64,000 nucleotides of DNA from Methanosarcina barkeri 3 (lineage in GTDB: Archaea > Halobacteriota > Methanosarcinia > Methanosarcinales > Methanosarcinaceae). The translations under genes and the position numbers were made by a program. The stretch spans positions 930,001 to 994,000 of the forward strand of contig NZ_CP009517.1 in NCBI RefSeq assembly GCF_000970305.1. The letters are read 5' to 3'. Positions 8,858 through 17,264 of the stretch are shown here, one piece after another (positions within the stretch are counted from its first letter, which is position 1; the number at the start of each line of letters is the position of its first letter). The notes under the pieces are model-generated. The model saw only the letters and a program-made list of their open reading frames with translations, had not been told where the DNA came from and searched no databases.

Positions 8858-9223
8858 TTAAAACTTCCCCGAAAACAGTCTTGTTGAGCGAAGCTCAGCG
8901 GCGAGTTGAGAAAACAACTCATCTTGTCCATAGTTCAGCCCTCTTGAGCGAAGCGAAAAGGGCTTCGTGCTGTTGCGATTACATCGCAACTCCCAGAAAA
9001 TCTCCGTTTTTCTGTGATCCCGAAGCGAAACTCGGGCTCTTAAACGGTATAAGTCTTCTCTTTTCTTTGTGCCTTTCAGCTTTTTGACATCGGAGCCGGA
9101 TCGACTTTTAAAAGGGTCTATTTCGAGACTCTTCATCCCTGATTTTAACCTCTCTTTTGTCTCGGAATTCAAGTTTGTCAGAAACTTTATGGCATCAGGG
9201 TGAAGCCTTATTTTATAAGTCAT
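8858..9223 (-). pseudogene. RelE/ParE-family toxin with its C-terminus replaced by a repeat element
   Basis: Residues 1-62 (coding from 9223 down to about 9038) read as a normal RelE-type toxin: IRLHPDAIKFL, then IDPFKSRSGSDVKKLKG and LYRLR. Family members continue after the last motif with a GDYR-type strand and a catalytic C-terminal end. Here the frame instead runs straight into the palindromic element (8871-9036) and encodes 59 unrelated residues rich in Arg and Ser. The toxin is therefore probably inactive. It overlaps the antitoxin stop by one base (TGATG) in the usual antitoxin-first order. An altered but still functional toxin cannot be excluded. Confidence 0.7.
8871..9036. repeat. 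Modular palindromic element, copy A (inside the toxin gene)
   Basis: The element is a chain of perfect or near-perfect hairpins: TGAGCGAAGCTCA, GAGTTG...CAACTC, AGCCCT...AGGGCT, GTTGCGATTACATCGCAAC (8-bp stem) and CCCGAAGCGAAACTCGGG. About 100 bp of it (8871-8970) is nearly identical to copy B at 9568. Copy A holds about 47 bp more, including the GTTGCGAT hairpin. The core GAGCGAAGCTC also occurs in the 420-bp repeats upstream. Confidence 0.75.
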
Positions 9224-9414
9224 CAGATTTCGTCCAGACTTATAAATTTCTCTTTATCTTCAAGTTTTTTGTACTGCCGTTCCATGAATGTCTCGTAATC
9301 TACTTCATCCATCAGGCGCTTGAGAATATCGTTGTAGGTTTCTCCTTTCATGCCATACTGCTTTAATCTGTCTCTTACATCTTTTGTTACCGGGATTGTT
9401 GTCGCTTCACTCAT
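9223..9414 (-). CDS. Antitoxin of a RelBE/VapB-like type II pair
   Basis: This 63-residue protein starts MSEATTIPVTKDVRDRLKQY and has the look of short archaeal antitoxins with a ribbon-helix-helix or related N-terminal DNA-binding strand, here TTIPVTKDV, followed by an acidic helical tail (DEVDYETFMERQYKKLED) that would wrap the toxin. It directly precedes the toxin gene and overlaps it by one base. Two 19-bp direct repeats lie immediately upstream and are likely autoregulatory sites. The toxin partner is broken, so the antitoxin may persist as a leftover or protect against related toxins elsewhere. Confidence 0.75.
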   Translation of the reverse strand: MSEATTIPVTKDVRDRLKQYGMKGETYNDILKRLMDEVDYETFMERQYKKLEDKEKFISLDEI

Positions 9415-9423
9415 AACGATCCA

Positions 9424-9461
9424 CTAACTATTAGAGTTATAACTAACTATTGGAGTTATAA
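9424..9461 (-). promoter_or_regulatory. Two 19-bp direct repeats upstream of the antitoxin gene
   Basis: CTAACTATTAGAGTTATAA (9424-9442) is repeated at once with one change (9443-9461), starting 10 bp before the antitoxin ATG. Position and doubling suggest an operator for antitoxin autoregulation overlapping a TATA-like TTATAA. Inference from position only. Confidence 0.45.
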
Positions 9462-9538
9462 GTTACTAATAAGTTACTAATAAGTTACTAATAAGTTACT
9501 AATAAGTTACTAATAAGTTACTAATAAGTTACTAATAA
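9462..9538. repeat. 11-bp tandem repeat, seven copies
   Basis: GTTACTAATAA is repeated seven times without change, one helical turn apart, next to the 19-bp repeats and in the promoter region of the antitoxin gene. Confidence 0.9.
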
Positions 9539-9567
9539 CTGATTATAATCTGGCAGGCTTGAAAGCT

Positions 9568-9700
9568 GAAAACAGTCCTCTTGAGCGAAGCTCAGCGGCG
9601 AGTTGAGAAAACAACTCATCTTGTCCATAGTTCAGCCCTCTTGAGCGAAGCGAAAAGGGCTTCGTGCTCCCGAAGCGAAACTCGGGAAGCGAAACTCGGG
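9568..9700. repeat. Modular palindromic element, copy B
   Basis: This second copy of the palindrome-rich element has the same order of hairpins as copy A in direct orientation. It lacks the GTTGCGAT hairpin block and ends with CCCGAAGCGAAACTCGGG plus an extra AAGCGAAACTCGGG. Together with copy A it brackets the antitoxin and the intact part of the toxin gene. Confidence 0.75.
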
Positions 9701-10146
9701 AAGCGACAAAGCTCTGGTCTTTCCGAAGCTCCGTTTGAGGCGGTTAATAATTGTTTCGTCTAAGCTAATTTACTAATCTAGAAGACTTCCCCCCTAAAAA
9801 ATAAGCAGTGTATTTCCGAATGCGAAGGATATCTGGTGAGAATATTAGAGAATGATGTACAATGATGTATAGTACAATTCGTTAAACAAATATGCATTTT
9901 GAAATTGAGTTTCTGAGTTGAGGTTTTTTCAGGAAAAAGGCATTTACCGAATGAAAGAAATTAATAAAATGCATGACATTTATAAATTGAAGAGAAAAAT
10001 ATATTAACGATCAATTTTCAAGTTTCATAGAAAACATTAGTGTACTTCAGTTTTTAGTATAAGGCTTTCTTTATTCCAGATCTCTTTGAACTTATGAAGC
10101 TTAGATATGCTTACAAGCCTGCAAGCAGCCGGTTAAGGTGCATAAT
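9701..10146 (+). other. Spacer and leader before the first Msr-like regulator
   Basis: No gene is visible. The stretch is AT-rich with TATA-like sequence near 10000 (AAATATATTAA) and would give a leader of about 100-130 nt before the regulator gene. Confidence 0.4.
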
Positions 10147-10950
10147 ATGGAAAACAATCTACTCGATCTAATCCTTCTCTCTGACAAAAGAAAGAATGTG
10201 CTGCTTCTTCTGCTTGAAGGGCCAAAGGATATAGAAACATTAAAAAAAGCCCTTAACGCAAGTGCAACAGCAGTCCAGCCCCAGGTAAAAAAGCTCAAAG
10301 AACAGCACCTGATAGTCCAGGAAAAAAACCTCTATAAACTAAGTGATATAGGCAGAGTTATTGTTGAGAAGATGAAGCCTCTTGTAGACACGCTCGCTGT
10401 GCTTGAGGAAAATACGAGTTACTGGGCAGAAAGGGAAGTGAATGAGATACCTCATTGTCTCCTGCAAAGAATTAGTGAGCTTGGGCACTGCACTATAATT
10501 GAACCTCAGATAGACTATATGTTTGAACTAGTTCCTGAATACGTTAAAAACGTCAGGATGGCAAAAGAGCTGAGGAGTACAATTTCATATTTCCATCCTC
10601 TTTTCCCTTCTTTTTTCCTGGAAATTGCCGAAAAAGGAATCCCAATATCACTGGTGATCCCTGAGCCTATCCTGAAAAGATGGATTGAAGATTACAGGGA
10701 ACAGACCGAACAATACCTTAAAAAAGAAAATGCTAAGCTTTTTGTCTGCATGGACTGTGAAAGGATACCTACTGTCGCAGTAGCTGATAATTTCATGGCA
10801 ATGGCGCTTTTCCCAAAAAGTACGGTCTTTGACCGAAAGTATGTAATCTGCTTTGATCCAGGAGCTCGGGCCTGGGGAAAAGAACTCTACGACTATTATG
10901 AACAGCGTTCCAAACAAATTAAGAATATAGACAATTACCCCCAGGTATAA
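10147..10950 (+). CDS. Winged-helix regulator with FilR1/DUF1724 domain (Msr-like)
   Basis: The protein has an ArsR-like winged helix (about 5-90, with LILLSDKRKNVLLLLLEGPK and a recognition helix near ATAVQPQVKKLKE) and a C-terminal sensing domain (about 115-262) of the FilR1/DUF1724 kind. Methanosarcina Msr regulators of methanol methyltransferase genes have this layout. The C-terminal domain has a conserved LFPK...FD..YVICFD pattern also seen in the paralogue at 21683. ATG 10147 is preferred over GTG 10138 because the Shine-Dalgarno TAAGGTG lies 7 nt before it. No methyltransferase genes are nearby, so the target is unknown. Confidence 0.85.
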   Translation: MENNLLDLILLSDKRKNVLLLLLEGPKDIETLKKALNASATAVQPQVKKLKEQHLIVQEKNLYKLSDIGRVIVEKMKPLVDTLAVLEENTSYWAEREVNEIPHCLLQRISELGHCTIIEPQIDYMFELVPEYVKNVRMAKELRSTISYFHPLFPSFFLEIAEKGIPISLVIPEPILKRWIEDYREQTEQYLKKENAKLFVCMDCERIPTVAVADNFMAMALFPKSTVFDRKYVICFDPGARAWGKELYDYYEQRSKQIKNIDNYPQV

Positions 10951-10978
10951 TATTAAAAGTTATATAATAGTTATATAT

Positions 10979-11022
10979 AATTTTTAATATTAGAATTATA
11001 TAAAATTCTAATATTAAAAATT
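10979..11022. terminator. Perfect 19-bp AT-only hairpin after the regulator
   Basis: Arms AATTTTTAATATTAGAATT and its exact complement are separated by 6 nt. It lies 29 bp after the regulator stop and before the convergent UPF0282 gene, so it may end both transcripts. AT-only stems are weak, so a terminator role is tentative. Confidence 0.5.
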
Positions 11023-11210
11023 ATCAAAATTCTAACATTAAAAGTTATCTAAAATTACAATATTAACAATTACGTATGAGTTATATAATATTATACCAGT
11101 CATTCCAACGACACAAGTGGAAATTCAAAAGCTGAACTATACCCTACTTATCCGAAAAAGCCTATTTATCGAAAAATTGGCTGTACTGTTATTCCTTTCC
11201 ATCCACTTTG

Positions 11211-12119
11211 TCAGAGAAACTCCCTAAAACCTGCTTTACCATTTGCATAAGCTTCGTGCCAGCCTGAAGGTATGGGCGTTTTTTCATAAAGGATTTTCCT
11301 CTGAGCCTCAAGAAGTTCAGGTTCTTTTCCCATAAATTCCGCAGCACATAGCACCCGGGTTTCGACCTTTCCTGCTAGCTCTTTTAACCAGCTATATCCT
11401 TCAAAAGACCTGAGCAAATGGTGGTCCAGAATCAGGATATCCACATTTCTGGCCAGAAAGAGAGCATTTTCCAAGGCCTCTTTTCCTGCCTCAGGGACGT
11501 GGTGTGAAAGATAAAGAGGAGGACCTGAGGCAAAAACAATTGTAGGTTCCCAGGCAAGTACTTTAAGGATAGTTTCCCTGTCCAGAAGTTGAATGTCAGA
11601 ACTATGGACAAAAGTTTCATCTCTCTCACAGATACGGGTCATCATTACAGTTCCAAAGCCTTTATCTCTGGTCCCGTGAGGGACAGGAGAAGAAAACTCC
11701 AGATTGCCAGACTTCCTGCCTTCCGAAGAAGGGAGAGGAAAACCCAGAAAATCCGAGAGCTCACGTCTTCGCTTTAAAGAAAGGCCTGAAATTTTTTCCG
11801 GGCCTTTACACCAGAAGCTTATCTCGTCAAGCGAAGGCAGGGCTTCCATAGGGAGCTGATATTGATCTTCAGCTCTCATTGGCATATGGTCCCCGTGAAA
11901 ATGGCTGATAACAACATCTGTAGCCTGTCCAAACGCAGAAAGAACTTTTTCTCTGATCCTGAAAGCTGCAGCAACCTCTATTGGGTGGGGAAGCAGGCCT
12001 GAGCGAAAGCGTGCAAGCGCTACTCCCGGATCAATCAGAATTGTTCTTTCATCTGTCTTTACAAAGCAGGCAAGTGATCTTGCCCCAAAAGACTCACACC
12101 CAAGTATTTCTATCTGCAC
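11211..12119 (-). CDS. UPF0282-family metallo-beta-lactamase-fold hydrolase
   Basis: This 302-residue protein has the metal-binding signature HFHGDH (about residues 74-79) after a beta-lactamase-fold start (IEILGCESFGARSLACFV, then ILIDPGVAL), and later DHHLLRS, another likely metal ligand set. The length and motifs match UPF0282, a family conserved in methanogens and other euryarchaea with no established substrate. GTG 12119 is the start, with GGAG six bases before it. It lies 12 bp after the AI-2E-like permease gene on the same strand, so the two are probably co-transcribed. Confidence 0.85.
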   Translation of the reverse strand: MQIEILGCESFGARSLACFVKTDERTILIDPGVALARFRSGLLPHPIEVAAAFRIREKVLSAFGQATDVVISHFHGDHMPMRAEDQYQLPMEALPSLDEISFWCKGPEKISGLSLKRRRELSDFLGFPLPSSEGRKSGNLEFSSPVPHGTRDKGFGTVMMTRICERDETFVHSSDIQLLDRETILKVLAWEPTIVFASGPPLYLSHHVPEAGKEALENALFLARNVDILILDHHLLRSFEGYSWLKELAGKVETRVLCAAEFMGKEPELLEAQRKILYEKTPIPSGWHEAYANGKAGFREFL

Positions 12120-12131
12120 AATTTACTCCAT

Positions 12132-13163
12132 TCAAGAAAGGTATTCTCTTGAAAACATCTGTACGGTCAAAACAAAGTAGGAGAGCAGAAGGGGACCTAT
12201 AACAATTCCTAACAGCCCGAAAAGGGATATACCTATAACAACTCCAAGCAGGGACAGAAATGGGTGAATTTCTCCGACTTTTTTCTGGATAATGGGCCTG
12301 AGGAAGTTGTCAATAACACTTATAAAAATTCCCGCTGCAAGTATAGCGATTGCTGCAGTATAGTCCTCCTGAAAAAACTGGACAATAGTTGCAGGAATCC
12401 ATACTAAAGGTGCTCCGACAACAGGCAGAAAGGATAAGATTGCTGCAATGAAGCCCCAGAGGAAAGCTCCCTGAATATTAAAGATAACAAATACTATAGT
12501 CAGAACTCCACCCTGGACAAGAGCAACTGCCCCACTGGCAATAAGAGTAGTCCGAACAATTTTTCGGAATTCGTCCAGAAGAGTTACTGTATTTTCTTCA
12601 TTGAAAGGGACTGCTACAGAGACCTGGCGCATAAAATCCGAGTCTTCTCCTGTAAAGAGGTAATAGAGCATAAAGTACATTATCAATAGCCCAATAGACT
12701 GCTGACTCAGGCTCTGGATTGACCCCACAATGAACAGGCTTGTGTAGTTAACGGCTCGTGAAGCAAATTCCATTGCTTTCTCTTCGATTTTGGTCTGGAA
12801 CACATCTATAGGAATATTCAGACTTGAGAGAGAATTGGTTAAAAAGTGGCCTCCAGCCTCAATAGATGCAAGAATGGACGCCTGATTAACTAGAAGTTGT
12901 TCGATTTCGCTGACAATTGTGTTTAAAAGAAAGTAGAAAGGTATCAGTACAACAAAAATAGAAATTATTATCACAAGTACGGCTGCAAATTGCTTCTGAA
13001 GCCTTAGTTTTCTTATGAGAAAATGATAAAGAGGTCGAAATATAACAAAGAGGATCAGAGCCCCAAAAATATAATTTAAATAAGGAAGTGTAGCATAAGC
13101 TATAAGCACAGTCAGGACAACAATTATGAGAAGGGCCAGAGCCATCTTTACAGCTTTTTTCAT
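12132..13163 (-). CDS. AI-2E/PerM-family membrane protein
   Basis: About 343 residues form eight or so transmembrane helices in the pattern of PF01594: two N-terminal helices, a soluble stretch around 100-150, then a C-terminal bundle with the family motifs GFIAAILSFLPVVGAPLVWIP-like and DNFLRPIIQ. Members transport small molecules or act as sodium/proton exchangers, so substrate assignment by homology is unsafe. ATG 13163 is chosen over TTG 13166 (AGGT just upstream). It is followed at 12 bp by the UPF0282 gene. Confidence 0.88.
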   Translation of the reverse strand: MKKAVKMALALLIIVVLTVLIAYATLPYLNYIFGALILFVIFRPLYHFLIRKLRLQKQFAAVLVIIISIFVVLIPFYFLLNTIVSEIEQLLVNQASILASIEAGGHFLTNSLSSLNIPIDVFQTKIEEKAMEFASRAVNYTSLFIVGSIQSLSQQSIGLLIMYFMLYYLFTGEDSDFMRQVSVAVPFNEENTVTLLDEFRKIVRTTLIASGAVALVQGGVLTIVFVIFNIQGAFLWGFIAAILSFLPVVGAPLVWIPATIVQFFQEDYTAAIAILAAGIFISVIDNFLRPIIQKKVGEIHPFLSLLGVVIGISLFGLLGIVIGPLLLSYFVLTVQMFSREYLS

Positions 13164-13213
13164 CAAACCTAATTGGTTTTCTATTATAAAAATATAAGTA
13201 TGACCGTCTATGG

Positions 13214-13440
13214 CATTTTAGATTTAGCAGTCGTTTCATTTTAGATTTAGCAGTCGTTTTCGCTCAAGCCTTTTTTGAAAAGGCTTGGGGGCAAGCAGTT
13301 TTTTGAAAAGGCTTGTGATTACACTGTCATGACATTTTAGATTTAGCAGTCGTTTTCGCTCAAGCCTTTTTTGAAAAGGCTTGCGGGCAAGCAGTTTTTT
13401 GAAAAGGCTTGCGGGCAAGCAGTTTTTTGAAAAGGCTTGG
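13214..13440. repeat. Dispersed hairpin repeat family, cluster 1
   Basis: The unit contains CATTTTAGATTTAGCAGTCG, then TTTCGCTCAAGCC and the hairpin CAAGCCTTTT-TTG-AAAAGGCTTG (10-bp perfect stem), and a variant GCAAGCAGTTTTTTGAAAA. Copies occur at 13264 and 13363 with partial units between and after. The same family recurs at 41893-42150. Confidence 0.8.
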
Positions 13441-13449
13441 AACAGAAAA

Positions 13450-14556
13450 TTAGGTAAAATCCGTAATCAGGGTTTGCTTTTCGTCCTTTTCGCGGAGTTT
13501 GGTAACTCCTATGCCTACTAACCTGAGCTTTTGATTCCCTATAAATTCGGAGAGAAGCTGCATAGCTGTCCTTTTGATTACAAAGATATCCGAAGTCCAG
13601 ATTGGGATGGTCTTTGAGCGTGTATAGGTAGAAAAATCTTCAAAACGCACGGTAAGGGTTACTGTTTTGAAAAGAAACCTGTTTTTGAGAAGGGAACTGT
13701 GCACACTTTCTGCAAGAAGATCCAGAGATCCGGCGATTTTTACAGGGTCACTGGTATCTTCAGTAAAGGTTCCATGCCTGCTGATTGATTTTACACTTTC
13801 CTTTTCCCTAACCTCTCCAAAATCAAGTCCGTTTGCCAGTTGCTTAATGCGGAGTCCCATTTTACCGAACTTTCCAGAAAGCAGCTGTACATCACAGGTT
13901 GCAAGTTCTTTTACCCTGTTTAAGCCCATTGATTTCAATGTATCAGCTGTCTTTTCTCCAATTCCTGGAATTTTTGAGACCGGTAGCGGAAAAAGAAATT
14001 CTTTTACATCTTCGGGCCTTACAACAGTAAGACCGTCGGGCTTTTGGAATCCAGACGCGATTTTTGCGATTAACTTATTCGGCCCGATTCCGACTGAACA
14101 GGTAATTCCTTCTTGTTTTTTTACTTCATCCTTGATTCTGAGAGCGTAAAGGGCAGCCTCTTCAAAACTCTTTATCTCGGGACCTGGTACAAGATAGGCT
14201 TCATCCACGCTGACCTGCTGGAACCTGTCTGCAAATCCCTTTAAAAGTTCCATTATTTCTGTCGAAACGCTCGCATATAGCTTCATGTTTACAGGCAAAA
14301 AGACTGCATCCGGACAGAGCCTGTAAGCCTGTGATATTGGCATTGCGGAATGAATGCCGTATTTCCGTGCCTCGTAAGAGCAGGTGCTCACAACTCCCCT
14401 TCCTGAGCCTCCTTTCGGGTCAGAGCCCACAATTACAGGCAATCCTTTTAGTTCTGACCTCTCCCTTACCTCAATTGACGCAAAGAAACTATCCATATCC
14501 GCGTGGAAGGTAATTCGCCTTTCAGGACCATTTATTTTCGAACTGGAGGCAAGCAT
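13450..14556 (-). CDS. dinB: DNA polymerase IV (Y-family translesion polymerase)
   Basis: The sequence has the Y-family catalytic motifs in order: HADMDSFFASIE (first metal-binding Asp), the fingers segment CSYEARKYGI, SVDEAYL (catalytic Asp-Glu), and a helix-hairpin-helix thumb KIPGIGEKTADTLKSMG, followed by a little-finger domain up to the end. About 368 residues is the usual size of archaeal Dbh/Dpo4 proteins. It copies damaged DNA. ATG 14556 is chosen over ATG 14580 because GAGGAT precedes it and the upstream residues MFFLYLRI are hydrophobic and outside the family. A TATA-like TTTATATG lies just upstream. The C-terminus lacks an obvious PCNA-binding box apart from KQTLITDFT, which resembles one. 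Confidence 0.95.
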   Translation of the reverse strand: MLASSSKINGPERRITFHADMDSFFASIEVRERSELKGLPVIVGSDPKGGSGRGVVSTCSYEARKYGIHSAMPISQAYRLCPDAVFLPVNMKLYASVSTEIMELLKGFADRFQQVSVDEAYLVPGPEIKSFEEAALYALRIKDEVKKQEGITCSVGIGPNKLIAKIASGFQKPDGLTVVRPEDVKEFLFPLPVSKIPGIGEKTADTLKSMGLNRVKELATCDVQLLSGKFGKMGLRIKQLANGLDFGEVREKESVKSISRHGTFTEDTSDPVKIAGSLDLLAESVHSSLLKNRFLFKTVTLTVRFEDFSTYTRSKTIPIWTSDIFVIKRTAMQLLSEFIGNQKLRLVGIGVTKLREKDEKQTLITDFT

Positions 14557-14654
14557 TATCCTCAGATATAGGAAAAACATATAAAAATGGTTTAAGGAAG
14601 TCGGGTGAAAGTATTAATCTATGTTGTCTTAACCTATATTGTTTTAAAACTGTT

Positions 14655-14806
14655 GTTTTATCCAGTTGCTTTATCCAGTTGTTTTATCCAGTTGTTTTAT
14701 CCAGTTGTTTTATCCAGTTGTTTTATCCAGTTGTTTTATCCAGTTGTTTTATCCAGTTGTTTTATCCAGTTGTTTTATCCAGTTGTTTTATCCAGTTGTT
14801 TTAACT
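14655..14806. repeat. 13-bp tandem repeat, about 11 copies
   Basis: The unit TTTTATCCAGTTG is repeated almost without change between the dinB promoter and the 3' end of the lipoprotein gene. The 13-bp period shifts frame at each copy, so the apparent reading frames here are not genes. The array touches the last codons of the lipoprotein gene. Confidence 0.92.
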
Positions 14807-15499
14807 CGTTGTTTTTATTTCGGCACCCTCAGGAATATTGAAAACAAATTCTGAGTCAGGAATCCCTGAGTTAACTTTAAGATCCCATATTTCGGTTTTT
14901 GCTGTTCGGTTTCCACTATTGTCATACATCTCGTACTTAAGAGGCATCCATGTTTCTTTATCTACCCAGACTTTCGCGTAGTATTGTGCAGCGCTTTCTA
15001 CTGTTTCTTTAGGACTTGCTTTCAGCAGGTAAGTTTCCCTGTTGTTAATTTCCTCAACTCCCAGTAAAGAGACATTACTATCATTAAGGCTAATTCCTAT
15101 GAGAGTCATATAGTCACTTTTAGTTAGTTCAGGAGTTTTGGGAAGCTTTGTTTTCGTTACTGTATTTGTACCGGGAGTATAGGTCCACCGGAACTCTCCA
15201 TCTGAAAGTACAAGTGTCTCTTCCTCCTTCCCGGGTTCCTGTATAAAGTTCTTAATCATATGAGGTTTCTTGTATATGGTTTTAAATTCGGTTTCTATGG
15301 TCTTTTCCCCGGCATAGTAAGTAGAGTGCATTGTATACGAATAATCCTGAATGCTGTCCTGTTTCTCCAGCATCTGGGTTGCAATATCTTCGGCAGTCAG
15401 GTTTTTTTCCGTGCAGCCTGAAGCAAAAACAGCCAGATCTATGAAAATGAATAGGAGCATTGACTTGATAATTTTCTTTATTTTCACATTATTCATCAT
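14801..15499 (-). CDS. LolA/RseB-like lipoprotein
   Basis: The N-terminus is a lipoprotein signal with lipobox VFASGC (modified Cys about residue 29 of this start). The mature part resembles the half-barrel carriers of the LolA/LolB/RseB kind, which methanogens have in several copies annotated as outer membrane lipoprotein-sorting proteins: repeated beta strands, SYTMHSTYYAGEK early, and a segment YAKVWVDKETWMPLKYEMYD that is typical of these folds. It should sit on the outer face of the cytoplasmic membrane. Archaea have no outer membrane, so the carrier name is only structural. ATG 15499 or 15496 is the likely start. Confidence 0.75.
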   Translation of the reverse strand: MMNNVKIKKIIKSMLLFIFIDLAVFASGCTEKNLTAEDIATQMLEKQDSIQDYSYTMHSTYYAGEKTIETEFKTIYKKPHMIKNFIQEPGKEEETLVLSDGEFRWTYTPGTNTVTKTKLPKTPELTKSDYMTLIGISLNDSNVSLLGVEEINNRETYLLKASPKETVESAAQYYAKVWVDKETWMPLKYEMYDNSGNRTAKTEIWDLKVNSGIPDSEFVFNIPEGAEIKTTS

Positions 15500-15887
15500 T
15501 ACCACTTTTCTTATCTTATTTCAAAAAACTCCAAAGCCAATTTTTTCTTGAAAACTACGATTACATAATTTTTGCATTCAAGTCCTTAAATTTCTGTCAA
15601 AATAAAGGAAAATTTTGATATATTTTAAACAGTACGGCAAAAAACAATATAAGTATTTCCTTATTGATCCTGAGATATTTTAATAAAGCTGGAGACTATA
15701 TAATTAAGGAGTATACTAAGAAAATCACTTCAACACTGTACTTTCCAGTTTTAAATTGGGGGACTTAAGGAAAGTTTTAAACAGAGATTTATGAGGCAAC
15801 CTGCTCAGAGAAAAACGATAGTTATCCTATCTAATGAAACTGGAAGCCTCTGATGCGTTAATCTATTTGAAGCAATATGGTGGGGAA
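15500..15887. other. Divergent promoter region
   Basis: There is no gene in this spacer. It separates the divergent lipoprotein and dehydrogenase genes and is AT-rich, with TATA-like ATATTTTAA at about 15619 and 15674. Some upstream codons in frame with the dehydrogenase (from 15834) are probably untranslated. Confidence 0.5.
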
Positions 15888-17033
15888 ATGAAAGGAATAA
15901 AAGTAATAATTGGTTTTTTTGCAGTCATTGCACTTATTTTTGTAGCTTATGCGGCTCTCAGAACCATACCAGTTAATGGTTGCGGAGAAAACGGGACCGG
16001 AATTGACTGTATCAAGCTTCCACCCGGTTTTTCAGTTGATTATTATACCGAGAATGTCGAGGGTGCGAGGTCAATGGCCCTTAGCCCGAACGGCACACTT
16101 TTTGTCGGAAGCCGGGATGCCGGAAAAGTTTATGCTGTTCTTGACCTAAACAACGACAGCAAAGCCGACAAGGTGCTTGTACTTGCTGAGGGACTGGATA
16201 TGCCAAACGGGGTAGCGTTCAGGAATGGCTCTCTATATGTTGCTGAGGTTTCCAGGGTGATCCGCTATGATGACATCGAAGCCCGGCTTGAAGATCCGCC
16301 TGAACCTGTTGTGGTGAATGATAATTTCCCATCCGACCGTGCTCACGGTTGGAAATACATAAAATTCGGGCCTGACGGAAAGCTGTATGTGCCTGTCGGA
16401 ATGCCGTGCAATATCTGTAATAAGGAAGGAGAAGACGAGAGGTACGGAACAATCATGAGAATGGAACCCGACGGAAGCCAGCTTGAGATTTTTTCAAAGG
16501 GTGTCAGGAACACTGTCGGGTTTGACTGGAATCCAAGGACCGAAGAGTTATGGTTTACTGACAACGGAAGGGACTGGCTTGGAGATGATGTGCCTCCTGA
16601 TGAACTTAACAGGGCGCCTGTCCAGGGAATGCATTTTGGTTTTCCTTATTGCCACGGGGGAGATATTCCGGACCCTGAATTCGGGAACCTCAGGAACTGC
16701 TCGGAATTCACACCTCCAGAAATGAAACTTGGCCCTCATGTGGCTGCCCTTGGAATGACCTTTTACAACGGTACAATGTTTCCTGAAGAGTACAGAAACC
16801 AGATCTTTATTGCCGAACATGGCTCCTGGAACCGAAAAATCCCAATTGGATATCGTGTCTCTCTTGTCAGGTTGGAAAATGGAAAACCTGTAAGTTATGA
16901 GCCTTTTGCTGACGGCTGGCTTCAGGGACTTGCAGCCTGGGGAAGACCTGTGGATGTCCTTGTAATGCCTGACGGAGCTCTGCTTGTTTCCGATGACAAG
17001 AATAATGCGATTTACAGGATCAGCTACAGTTGA
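15888..17033 (+). CDS. Sorbosone/glucose dehydrogenase-like six-bladed beta-propeller, membrane-anchored
   Basis: A single N-terminal hydrophobic helix (about 4-24) is followed by a propeller of the PQQ-dependent sugar dehydrogenase/sorbosone dehydrogenase type: MALSPNGTLFVGSR, YIKFGPDGKLYVPVGMPCN, GVRNTVGFDWNPRTEELWFT, FPYCHGG, and FIAEHGSWNRKIPIGYRV. His, Arg and Asp residues of the family active site are visible in these blades. It would act outside the membrane as a soluble-type aldose dehydrogenase or merely bind ligand; PQQ synthesis genes are not seen. ATG 15888 is preferred over 15834 because GGTGGGG precedes it and it places the helix at the N-terminus. Confidence 0.85.
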   Translation: MKGIKVIIGFFAVIALIFVAYAALRTIPVNGCGENGTGIDCIKLPPGFSVDYYTENVEGARSMALSPNGTLFVGSRDAGKVYAVLDLNNDSKADKVLVLAEGLDMPNGVAFRNGSLYVAEVSRVIRYDDIEARLEDPPEPVVVNDNFPSDRAHGWKYIKFGPDGKLYVPVGMPCNICNKEGEDERYGTIMRMEPDGSQLEIFSKGVRNTVGFDWNPRTEELWFTDNGRDWLGDDVPPDELNRAPVQGMHFGFPYCHGGDIPDPEFGNLRNCSEFTPPEMKLGPHVAALGMTFYNGTMFPEEYRNQIFIAEHGSWNRKIPIGYRVSLVRLENGKPVSYEPFADGWLQGLAAWGRPVDVLVMPDGALLVSDDKNNAIYRISYS

Positions 17034-17060
17034 TCTTACAATAAATCTAGTTCATTGTAT

Positions 17061-17222
17061 GGTAAGCGTAATTAGGTAAACGTAATCTGGTAAACGTAAT
17101 CTGGTAAACGTAATCTGGTAAACGTAATCTGGTAAACGTAATCTAGTAAACGTATCCGGGAAGCGTAATCCGGTAAACGTAATCTGGCAAACGTAATCTG
17201 GTAAACGTAATCCAGTAAACAT
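17061..17222. repeat. 14-bp tandem repeat, about 11 copies
   Basis: The unit GTAATCTGGTAAAC is repeated with single-base variants between the dehydrogenase stop and the ferritin-like gene promoter. Confidence 0.9.
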
Positions 17223-17264
17223 ATTTATCTTTATACCTGCATATAAATAAGAAGGAGGAATAAC

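Noticed and set aside
9581-9763. 60-residue frame over palindromic element copy B
   Set aside because: It only translates the hairpin modules and has no homologous protein pattern.
14605-14854. Open frames over the 13-bp repeat
   Set aside because: They only translate the repeat in changing frames and overlap the end of the lipoprotein gene.
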